A stretch of DNA of 14,076 bases from DATGSF01 sp035302865 (lineage in GTDB: Bacteria > Bacteroidota > Bacteroidia > Chitinophagales > Chitinophagaceae). The stretch is from positions 1-14,076 of the forward strand of contig DATGSF010000248.1 in NCBI GenBank assembly GCA_035302865.1, given 5' to 3'. Position numbers and translations under genes: made by a program. Below the pieces are notes generated by a model, which was given only the letters and a program-made list of their open reading frames with translations, ran no database searches and had not been told where the DNA came from. This document shows positions 7,242 to 14,076 of the stretch, piece after piece. Numbering within the stretch: the stretch's first letter is position 1; each line of letters begins with the position of its first letter.

Positions 7242-8629
7242 AAATCTTTTTCTTGTTCTTTTAAATCTTCTTTTAATGTTAATTGTACCATTTCTGCAGA
7301 ATTTCTAAACATCTTAAGTATGACAACCTCATAACCTTCAATTTCAATTATATCACCTTCTTCTAAATCTGCGTCTTCAGTAATTTCTGTGATCAAGCCA
7401 GATAAGGTTTCATAATGCTCTCCTTCTTCTAAATGGTAAGGAATATATTTATTTATATCTGACAATGCATAATGCGAATTCACTATGTATGTTTTCTCTC
7501 CAGTTTGCTCTACAATAGGTTGTTCATTATCATATTCATCCTGAATTTCTCCAACAAGTTCTTCCAAAATATCCTCCATAGTAACTATACCTGTTAATTC
7601 TCCAATCTCATCTGTTACAATTCCCATTTGTACATGAGAATTTTGGAATTCCTTTAAAACATTTTTTATTTTAGCGGATTCTGAAATATAGGTTGCTTCT
7701 CGAATTAAAGGTGCAATTTCTTTATGCTCAGGATTATTTAAAACATGTTGTAATAAATCTTTAGTATAAAGAACTCCTTTAATATTCCCTAAAGTCTCCT
7801 CATAAACAGGATATCTGGAATAACCTTTATCAATAGCAAATTCAATAGCTTCTTTTACAGTACTGTTAATTTCAACAGCTTCAATATTTTTTCTTAATGT
7901 TAAAATACTACTCACTCTTCTATCATCAAAATCAAAAACATTTTGAATTAAAGTTCTTTCTGTATCTTCAATTGCTCCACCTTCGTGACTTTCAGATATA
8001 ATTACTTTCAACTCCTCCTCTGTATGAATATCACCATCTAAAACAGGTTGAAATCCAAATAGTTTTAAAATAAAATTAGCAAAACCATTTAGTACGAATA
8101 TAAATGGTCTAAATAGTAAATAAAAAATTCGTAGAGGAAAAGATACTGCAAAAGTTGTTTTTCTAGGGTGTCGAATAGCTAAAGATTTAGGAGCTAATTC
8201 ACCAAAAACTATATGTAAAATAGTAATGATTATGAAAGCCAATGGAAAAGAAATCTTTTCAGCTACATTCAACCAATAAGGATCTGTTAAATTTAAAAGC
8301 TTAAAGAAACCAATTATTAAAGGCGTTAATGCTTTCTCTCCAATGGCACCTAAACCTAGAGAAGCTAAAGTTATTCCTAATTGAGTTGCTGCTAAATAAG
8401 CATCTAAATTATTAATTATATTCTTCGAAGTTTTTGCAATTCTTTTATTGAGATTTTCTTCCACCTCAATTTGTGAAGAACGAATTTTAACTATAGCAAA
8501 TTCTGCAGCTACGAAGAATCCATTAAGAAAAACTAGGAAAATGGTTAGTAGTAACCATAAAATATTTATACCTGCTTCCGCGGTGTTACTTATCAATAAT
8601 AAATAGTCAAAGACCGGAACTGTATCCAT
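7238..8629 (-). CDS. CNNM/CBS-domain transporter (CorC/HlyC family)
   Basis: A 463-residue inner membrane protein of the CNNM (DUF21) family, often annotated hemolysin or CorC/CorB-like; characterised relatives export or regulate Mg2+ and other divalent ions. The DUF21 part has membrane spans near residues 24-46, 85-107, 126-148 and 163-183, with NGFFVAAEFA (36-45), TQLGITLASLGLGAIGE (82-98) and GELAPKS (143-149). TEEELKVIISESHEGG (203-218) leads into two CBS domains (about 235-295 and 300-360; RYPVYEE and GIVTMEDILEELVGEIQDE are typical). The CorC_HlyC transporter-associated domain covers about 370-450. It is complete and of usual length. A Bacteroidota gliding protein, GldE, belongs to the same family, but no gld genes are near and the context does not support that name. 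It opens the unit with map (4-base overlap) and murA. Ion specificity is not visible. Confidence 0.88.
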   Translation of the reverse strand: MDTVPVFDYLLLISNTAEAGINILWLLLTIFLVFLNGFFVAAEFAIVKIRSSQIEVEENLNKRIAKTSKNIINNLDAYLAATQLGITLASLGLGAIGEKALTPLIIGFFKLLNLTDPYWLNVAEKISFPLAFIIITILHIVFGELAPKSLAIRHPRKTTFAVSFPLRIFYLLFRPFIFVLNGFANFILKLFGFQPVLDGDIHTEEELKVIISESHEGGAIEDTERTLIQNVFDFDDRRVSSILTLRKNIEAVEINSTVKEAIEFAIDKGYSRYPVYEETLGNIKGVLYTKDLLQHVLNNPEHKEIAPLIREATYISESAKIKNVLKEFQNSHVQMGIVTDEIGELTGIVTMEDILEELVGEIQDEYDNEQPIVEQTGEKTYIVNSHYALSDINKYIPYHLEEGEHYETLSGLITEITEDADLEEGDIIEIEGYEVVILKMFRNSAEMVQLTLKEDLKEQEKDL

Positions 8630-8658
8630 AGATTAAAATAATAGGTAAACGAGTCGCT

Positions 8659-8675
8659 GTAAATAAAACATTTAC
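8659..8675. promoter_or_regulatory. Small inverted repeat upstream of the CNNM-type gene
   Basis: GTAAAT at 8659-8664 and ATTTAC at 8670-8675 form a 6-bp inverted repeat with a 5-base centre, 30 bases upstream of the ATG at 8629. This lies in the only space available for the promoter of the transporter-map-murA unit, because a hairpin probably ends upstream transcription at 8756. It could be an operator or a short 5' UTR hairpin. In DNA this AT-rich such a repeat can occur by chance. Confidence 0.25.
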
Positions 8676-8755
8676 TTATTTAGAACGCACTTTTTAAATT
8701 TTTATCGCTATTCTATTTTATAAGTATTGGGTATCCCCTTTTTATAAACAGCTAA

Positions 8756-8790
8756 GAGTTTGTTTAAAAATTAAATTTTCAAACAAACTC
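8756..8790 (-). terminator. Probable terminator after the GT117 gene
   Basis: GAGTTTGTTT at 8756-8765 pairs exactly with AAACAAACTC at 8781-8790. After one A/C mismatch the stem continues for 5 more pairs (8767-8771 with 8775-8779), leaving a 3-base loop. It lies 65 bases beyond the stop of the GT117 gene and 127 bases before the ATG of the next minus-strand gene. The position suits the end of the aroB-aroA-GT117 transcript. The tail on the minus strand is only partly T-rich, so it may also act as a 3' end stabiliser. Confidence 0.6.
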
Positions 8791-8855
8791 ATTTTGTTAT
8801 ACAAACTTACGGATATTTTTTAAACTTTACTTATTTCTTTTTTTATTTAGATTTC

Positions 8856-11800
8856 TCAACCATTTAATAATTCAACTGGAACAGAGTTCATTAATTCTTT
8901 TTCAAAATCATCCGCATATTTAGCATCATGTCTTTTCCACATATTTATCACTTCCATTAATGACTGTATATAAACTTGTGCGAAATATGCATTAGTTCCA
9001 CCTTTCATATTTGGTTTTAAACTTTGAAAATATTTAAATTCTTTTTGACCATTATATAATAAAGCTTCTGAATATTTTTTTGCTTTCTCTAAATCTTCAG
9101 CTAATAAATAAGCTGAAATGATTTTTATGAACGAATGATCATACATACTTACAGCATAAGGTAAATTTTCTTTGCTTACTCTATTCATGAAATCATCTAA
9201 TACTTCAATTGCTTTGTCTTTTTTACCAGCTAATGCTAAGTCCATTCCTAATTCACCCACTTGATTTCTATAACCCATGATAACATATTTATGTTTATCA
9301 TCAAAATGTGCTTTATTTTCATTAGCATTACCATATTGATAAACATTGAGCATTAAATCAGCATTTTGATCTATTAAATATTGTGGCACTTTTCCTTGTG
9401 CTGTCATTTGATTTTTTTCAATGGGAACTAATTTTTCAACGGCACCAACGCGATAAAAATAATCATCTAATCCATATCTATCATTGTTTGCCACAATATA
9501 AATAGGTCTATTCCATCCTGTTTCAGCTTGTCCAGCAACTATATTTAAAATAGCCATATCAGCACGTGACATAGAGCTTTTATCAAAGGTAAATTTTATT
9601 CTTTCAGGTATATATTCTTCTAACGATTCATCCACCCATCCAGAGCTTAAAATTGCATTTTTATCCACAGGAACTGAGAAATTTTTCGTTGGGAAATATG
9701 CTTTTCTTCCACCACCTTGTGTAGGAAGTCTATTCTTATCGTTAGAGAAAAATTCTATAATTTCTTTTAAATCATAATAAGAATTTTCTTTTAACTGTGG
9801 ATGTTTATTATATAAAATATAATTCATTTCTCCATCAATATAATCTTCTTGTTTCCAAATAACTGGAACAGGATCAGCATCATTAACTTTATAAGTCATT
9901 TGATTATTTGCCCAAGCCATTCCTAATAAATTGGCATTAATTATTCTTACATCTCTACGAAACTCCTCCACCTCTTGAAGATACCACAAAGGATAGGTAT
10001 CATTATCTCCATTAGTAATTAAAATTGCATTTTGATCTAAAGAACTTAAAATATTATAAGCATGATCTCTTGCTAAAGTATTTTTTGACCTATCATGATC
10101 GTCCCAACCCTCTTTTGCCATAATACCTGGAACCAATACTAAACATAATAAGGTTGCAATCGCAGGAGCGCCTACTCCTTTAATTCCTTTACGTAAACCA
10201 TTTGACAATGCTAATACTCCTAACCCAATCCATACAGCAAAAGCATAAGTAGCACCCGCAAATGCGTAATCTCTTTCTCTTGGTTGCAATGGCGTATTAT
10301 TCAAATACACTACAGTTGCAAATCCAGTAAACAAGAATAATAGAAATATTACTATAGTATCCTCTTTATCTCTTTTCCAATGATAGAGCAAACCTATTAT
10401 TCCTAATATAAACGGCAAGAAATAAAAATGATTTCTAGCTTGATTATTAGCATAATCATCTGGTAACAAATCAATATCACCTCTTCCAAATGCCTTATCA
10501 ATAAAAGGAATACCAGAAACCCAATTACCATTCTTAGCTTCACCTTGCCCTTGATAGTTATTTTGTCTTCCAACATAATTCCACATAAAATACCTCCACC
10601 ACATCCAATTCACTTGATATCCCCAGAAGAATTTCATATTATCTATGCCAGTAGGAGATTCATTTTCTCCTAATCCTAAATAAGAACGATAAAATTGTTC
10701 ATGTCGCGCATCATGCGTACTCCATAATCTAGGGAAAACTCTATTTTTATCAAAGACATAAGATAGTTTATTATCCGTTTTATAATAAAAATCTTTTCCA
10801 TCCTTTTTCACTCCATCATATAGCGCTCTTCCCTCCTTTGTATCGATTAAACGTGCATCAAAATCCGGACCAGAAACCAAAGGTTGCGAGCCATATTGAT
10901 CTCTTTGTAAATAAGGAATTAGACTCATAATATTGTCCGGGTTTGTCATATTAATAGGTACTCCTGCTGAAGAACGTAGAATTACTGTAACATAACTTGA
11001 ATATCCAATAATTAAAAATGCTGCACATAAAGTTGCTACATGTAATAAATAATTCTGTTTTTTATGTGCCCAACGTAATAAAATAAAGATAGTTATTGCC
11101 AAGATTAAAATAAAGGTAATTGTACCATAATGGAAAGGCATTCCAAATGAGTTTACAAATACCAAATCGAACTTAGAAGCTATAATTGGCAAATATTGTA
11201 TAATTCCAAATTGAATAAATCCTAAAATACCAGTTCCAATTAAGAAAGCTATAATTCCTCCTTTAAGCGTTGGCGTATAACGCTTAAAGTAATATACCAT
11301 AATCAAAGCTGGAATAGTCAATAGATTTAATAAGTGAATACCAATCGAAAGTCCCATCATGTAAAAAATAAATACTAACCAACGATCAGAATAAGCTTCA
11401 TTTGCTACATTTTCCCATTTAAAAATAGCCCAAAATACTAAAGCAGTAAACATAGAAGATGCTGCATACACCTCTGCTTCAACAGCTGAAAACCAAAAAG
11501 TATCTGAAAATGTATAAGCTAAAGAACCCACAATTCCAGCACCCATTATTCCTAACAAATAAGAAGAATCAATCTCTGTTTCAAGTATTCCAAATTGCTT
11601 TATGACAATTTTCTTAGCTAAATGCGTTATAGTCCAAAAAAGGAATAGAATGGTAAAAGCACTCATTAATCCACTCATGGCATTTATTAATAAAGCTACA
11701 TGTTCAGGACTAGCAGCAAATAAACTAAACACCCTTCCCATCATCATAAATAAGGGGGCTCCTGGAGAGTGAGCAACTCCTAATTTATAGGCAGTTGAAA

Positions 11801-11915
11801 TAAATTCTCCACAATCCCATAAACTTGCTGTAGATTCAATTGTGCTTAAATAAACAAAACTTGCAATTGCAAAAATTAACCAACCTACAATATTATTTAC
11901 TTGTTTAAAACGCAT
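8856..11915 (-). CDS. GT117 (DUF2723) protein O-glycosyltransferase-like membrane protein
   Basis: A 1019-residue multi-pass protein of the DUF2723/GT117 family, widespread in Bacteroidota and related to TMEM260, a eukaryotic protein O-mannosyltransferase. It likely uses a lipid-linked sugar on the periplasmic side of the inner membrane. The GT-C layout is clear: a first span at about 9-24, then SLWDCGEF (31-38, with D34 and E37 the likely catalytic acids), AHSPGAP (48-54), EAEVYA (146-151), GLSIGIHLLNLL (188-199), and about a dozen spans in total, the last near 570-600. PLQPRERDYAFAG lies near 540 and TNGDNDTYPLWYLQ near 640. The C-terminal third is soluble, with TPR-like helices near 880-960. 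I chose the ATG at 11915 (MRFKQVNNIVGW), which fits the family; the longer reading begins at a GTG at 11936. It lies 87 bases after aroA. Protein acceptors and sugar are unknown. Confidence 0.88.
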   Translation of the reverse strand: MRFKQVNNIVGWLIFAIASFVYLSTIESTASLWDCGEFISTAYKLGVAHSPGAPLFMMMGRVFSLFAASPEHVALLINAMSGLMSAFTILFLFWTITHLAKKIVIKQFGILETEIDSSYLLGIMGAGIVGSLAYTFSDTFWFSAVEAEVYAASSMFTALVFWAIFKWENVANEAYSDRWLVFIFYMMGLSIGIHLLNLLTIPALIMVYYFKRYTPTLKGGIIAFLIGTGILGFIQFGIIQYLPIIASKFDLVFVNSFGMPFHYGTITFILILAITIFILLRWAHKKQNYLLHVATLCAAFLIIGYSSYVTVILRSSAGVPINMTNPDNIMSLIPYLQRDQYGSQPLVSGPDFDARLIDTKEGRALYDGVKKDGKDFYYKTDNKLSYVFDKNRVFPRLWSTHDARHEQFYRSYLGLGENESPTGIDNMKFFWGYQVNWMWWRYFMWNYVGRQNNYQGQGEAKNGNWVSGIPFIDKAFGRGDIDLLPDDYANNQARNHFYFLPFILGIIGLLYHWKRDKEDTIVIFLLFLFTGFATVVYLNNTPLQPRERDYAFAGATYAFAVWIGLGVLALSNGLRKGIKGVGAPAIATLLCLVLVPGIMAKEGWDDHDRSKNTLARDHAYNILSSLDQNAILITNGDNDTYPLWYLQEVEEFRRDVRIINANLLGMAWANNQMTYKVNDADPVPVIWKQEDYIDGEMNYILYNKHPQLKENSYYDLKEIIEFFSNDKNRLPTQGGGRKAYFPTKNFSVPVDKNAILSSGWVDESLEEYIPERIKFTFDKSSMSRADMAILNIVAGQAETGWNRPIYIVANNDRYGLDDYFYRVGAVEKLVPIEKNQMTAQGKVPQYLIDQNADLMLNVYQYGNANENKAHFDDKHKYVIMGYRNQVGELGMDLALAGKKDKAIEVLDDFMNRVSKENLPYAVSMYDHSFIKIISAYLLAEDLEKAKKYSEALLYNGQKEFKYFQSLKPNMKGGTNAYFAQVYIQSLMEVINMWKRHDAKYADDFEKELMNSVPVELLNG

Positions 11916-12002
11916 TTTTAAAAATTTAATAAACACAAAAATAAGAAAATTGAGTATACAAAAAAGAATTTTGCTAAATATCCTTAAATATTATCAAATA
12001 AT

Positions 12003-13319
12003 TCATTCCTTGACTTCAGAATACTGCATTCCTAAGCTCTGCATATGAATAAAAAAATCAGGATACGATTTTCTAATAACCTCAGAACTATCAAGTTCTA
12101 TCTGTTTTATTCCATGAGCAGCGAGAATACTCAAAGCCATGGCCATTCTATGATCTCCATATGATTCAACAAGACCTCCTTTACTTTCTCCTCCTATTAT
12201 TAACATTAAATCATCCTGAATATCTACACTAATTCCTAACTTATTAAATGATTCAACAATTGCAAAGGCTCTATCACTTTCTTTATTTTTCAATCTATGC
12301 ACCCCTTCCAAAACAGAGCGTCCTTTACAGGTACTTGCTATAACAGCCAAAGCCGGAAATAAATCTGGAGCATCTGTTAAATCAACATGAAAAGCACTTC
12401 TTTTCTCTGTTTTCCGAATAGTAATTTTCTCAAGTTCTATAGATAAATGCAAACCTATATTTTGTAAAACCTCTAATATTTTTTTATCGGCTTGTTTGGA
12501 AAACAAATCCAAATTACGAATAACTACTTCTGAATTTGTTTTTACTGCTGCAGCAAATAAAAAGGACGCTCCACTCCAATCTCTTTCAATTTTAACTTTT
12601 TTCTCTAGTTTTTGAATTCCGTTCTTAAAAGAAAAAGTTTTTCCTCTCAGTTCTATAAATGCTAATTCTGTATTCTTTAAATGTTCCATAGTTTGCATAA
12701 CGTATGGCATGCTAGGAATGGAATTAAAATTCAATACTAAATTATTAATATCTATAACACCCCATTGCGACAAATGAGCAATCAAAATCAAAAGTCCAGA
12801 AACATATTGAGAACTACTCACATCTGGAATTGTTTCTATTTCAAAAACCTTCTTCCATGACAATTCTCCTGATATAATTATAATATCTTCTTTTCTTTCA
12901 TATTGTAAATCAAGTAAAGCTAACAATTGTTGCATTTCAGAAAAATCTCGATTTTTCAAACTCTTTTGCAATCGAATTTCAACTCTTTTACTGTAGAGTG
13001 GTAATAGAAATACTAAACTTCTCAATGCAAAACCACTTTCCCCGACCTCCATTTTAATTTCATCTTTCCATGTTCCAATATTTTCTTTATTCACCACCCA
13101 TTTTGATGAAATAGTAACTTTCCCTTCTTTTTCCTCAATTTCCAAAGGAAGTTGTTTTAATACAGCTAAAACAGCCTGGGTATCTGCATCATCGCCCAGG
13201 TCTTCGATTTGAACTCTCTCTTGAGATAGGCACATCAATAAGTATCTTTGTCCTGAGCTTTTTGATAGAGGTGCACATATTTCTCCAGAAAAAATACTAG
13301 GTTCTATTAGCATTTTCAT
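12003..13319 (-). CDS. aroA: 3-phosphoshikimate 1-carboxyvinyltransferase (EPSP synthase)
   Basis: A 438-residue EPSP synthase, which joins PEP to shikimate 3-phosphate in the shikimate pathway (cytoplasm). It is divergent, but key residues align with E. coli AroA (numbers here from the ATG at 13319): PLSKSSGQR (17-25) with the PEP-binding lysine at 20, GESGFALRS (93-101) for the NAGTAMRP loop, SSSQYVSGLL (168-177), DAPDLFPALA (316-325) with catalytic Asp319, KNKESDR (344-350), GDHRMAMA (388-395) and RKSYPDFF (416-423) with Lys417. In the loop, the positions of E. coli Thr97 and Pro101 are Phe and Ser. The longest reading starts with TTG at 13331; ATG 13319 or 13313 is more likely, and both lie inside the end of aroB, so translation is probably coupled. 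GT117 follows downstream. Confidence 0.93.
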   Translation of the reverse strand: MKMLIEPSIFSGEICAPLSKSSGQRYLLMCLSQERVQIEDLGDDADTQAVLAVLKQLPLEIEEKEGKVTISSKWVVNKENIGTWKDEIKMEVGESGFALRSLVFLLPLYSKRVEIRLQKSLKNRDFSEMQQLLALLDLQYERKEDIIIISGELSWKKVFEIETIPDVSSSQYVSGLLILIAHLSQWGVIDINNLVLNFNSIPSMPYVMQTMEHLKNTELAFIELRGKTFSFKNGIQKLEKKVKIERDWSGASFLFAAAVKTNSEVVIRNLDLFSKQADKKILEVLQNIGLHLSIELEKITIRKTEKRSAFHVDLTDAPDLFPALAVIASTCKGRSVLEGVHRLKNKESDRAFAIVESFNKLGISVDIQDDLMLIIGGESKGGLVESYGDHRMAMALSILAAHGIKQIELDSSEVIRKSYPDFFIHMQSLGMQYSEVKE

Positions 13320-14076
13320 AAATAAAATCAATTAACTTATTTATTGAGATATTTTCCATTTTACTATTTCCAGGTTCTAAAATAGTAGTCAATGTAATAT
13401 TATCTTTATTTCTTTTTTTATCTAATTTCAAATATGCAATTAAAGCATCTTCTCCTACAAAATCCAAATCGATTGGATAATATTTTTCGTGTAATTTCTG
13501 ATAAACTACAAGAATTTTTGAGCTTTCATTCGTAATTAAGGAATTTTTTTCTTGAAATTTCAACTCCCAATACATCCCCTTAATTACTGCATGTCCATGA
13601 TCAATATTTTCGTATTTTTCAAAAGCATGACCTAAAGTGTGTCCAAAGTTTAATTTTTTACGTAAATCTTGCTCGAAAGGATCAATTTCTACTATATTTT
13701 GTTTTAATTTTGCCGCTTGCAAAATAATATTCTGCAAATCAATTAAATTATCTTCATAATAAAATATATCTTTTTGAATCAGTGTATCTATTAATGATTC
13801 AGAAAACAAAAAGCCATGTTTTATAATCTCAGCAAAGCCATTTTTCCATTCCTTTTTTTGCAAAGTTTTCAAAAATCGAAAATCCCAAGCTATATATTCA
13901 GGGAAAGCAATAGTCCCCACCATGTTTTTTGCATAAATGGTATTAATTCCATTTTTTCCGCCAATTGAAGCGTCAACCATTGCTAAAATTGTTGTTGGAA
14001 TCAAAGCAAATCTTATCCCTCTTTTGTATATTGAAGCAGTAAATCCTGTTAAATCTGTTGTAACCCCCCCTCCAAT
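13297..14076 (-). CDS. aroB: 3-dehydroquinate synthase, C-terminal part (cut by window edge)
   Basis: The last 259 residues of AroB, which cyclises DAHP to 3-dehydroquinate using NAD and a divalent metal. The frame stays open to 14076, so the gene continues outside the window; the codon at 14004 is TTG and not the start. The visible part opens with IGGGVTTDLTGF, the NAD-binding glycine motif, then FALIPTTILAMVDASIGGK with the conserved D-S-GGK. Metal ligands are recognisable at visible residues E83 (GFAEIIKHG), H146 (NFGHTLGH) and H160 (DHGHAV). The C-terminal LDKKRNKDNITLTTILEPG is also typical. The gene ends with TAG at 13297, overlapping the aroA start by 17-23 bases. A run of seven G on the coding strand (14064-14070) encodes the glycine motif, unusual in such AT-rich DNA. 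Confidence 0.95.
   Translation of the reverse strand: MGGGVTTDLTGFTASIYKRGIRFALIPTTILAMVDASIGGKNGINTIYAKNMVGTIAFPEYIAWDFRFLKTLQKKEWKNGFAEIIKHGFLFSESLIDTLIQKDIFYYEDNLIDLQNIILQAAKLKQNIVEIDPFEQDLRKKLNFGHTLGHAFEKYENIDHGHAVIKGMYWELKFQEKNSLITNESSKILVVYQKLHEKYYPIDLDFVGEDALIAYLKLDKKRNKDNITLTTILEPGNSKMENISINKLIDFIYENANRT

Noticed and set aside
7238..8629. Gliding motility protein GldE
   Set aside because: Same broad family, but no gld neighbours, and the gene pairs with map and murA instead.
11937..12002. Terminator between aroA and the GT117 gene
   Set aside because: Only a 6-bp A/T stem with a 15-base loop (11946-11951 with 11967-11972) is visible, too weak to call.
1..14076. CRISPR array, tRNA or defence system
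   Set aside because: No regularly spaced long repeats and no cloverleaf-sized structured gap were seen; all large open frames belong to housekeeping or cell-envelope families.

Overview
The window looks like chromosomal housekeeping DNA from an AT-rich member of the Bacteroidota (roughly 30% GC by eye, not computed). Evidence for the phylum: a GT117/DUF2723 multi-pass glycosyltransferase, a MurA with the Bacteroidota-type active-site loop (PGGDKIGRRRLDTH), a long second-type QueA-like protein, a XerD ending in QFHPR, and start codons preceded by A/T-rich sequence with no clear Shine-Dalgarno. I cannot name a genus. No stretch longer than 300 bases lacks a gene, and I see no tRNA, rRNA, insertion sequence or CRISPR array.

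Layout. Positions 1-187 are non-coding and carry a cluster of TGACA-core repeats. A YihY/BrkB-family membrane protein (188-1177, minus) is divergent from a four-gene plus-strand cluster: xerD (1278-2186), a stand-alone LUD/LutC-like protein (2208-2861), a long QueA-like protein (2866-4095) and a family 2 glycosyltransferase (4111-5031). Gaps of 21, 4 and 15 bases suggest one transcript. A 13-bp perfect hairpin (5036-5078) lies between this cluster and the convergent minus-strand genes.

The rest reads on the minus strand. In transcription order: aroB (cut by the right edge, 14076 to 13297), aroA (overlapping aroB), then the GT117 glycosyltransferase (11915-8856). A hairpin at 8756-8790 follows, probably ending that unit. 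A second minus-strand unit comes next: a CNNM/CBS-type transporter (8629-7238), map (7241-6435, overlapping the transporter by 4 bases) and murA (6418-5108).

How the genes fit together. aroB and aroA make two shikimate-pathway steps towards aromatic amino acids. murA starts peptidoglycan synthesis, map trims the initiator methionine, and the CNNM-type protein probably handles divalent cations. XerD resolves chromosome dimers. The GT117 protein is a probable protein O-glycosyltransferase acting at the membrane. The LUD, QueA-like and GT2 proteins are recognisable by family, but their exact substrates are not visible here.

Four start codons were moved or judged by codon identity: murA, GT117 and aroA each have longer readings starting upstream or at GTG/TTG that are less likely, and aroB simply runs off the window. 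I did not find convincing evidence for an undescribed system. The points most worth checking are the cysteine-to-aspartate MurA, the substituted glyphosate loop of AroA, and the conserved-or-not linkage of LUD with the QueA paralogue.
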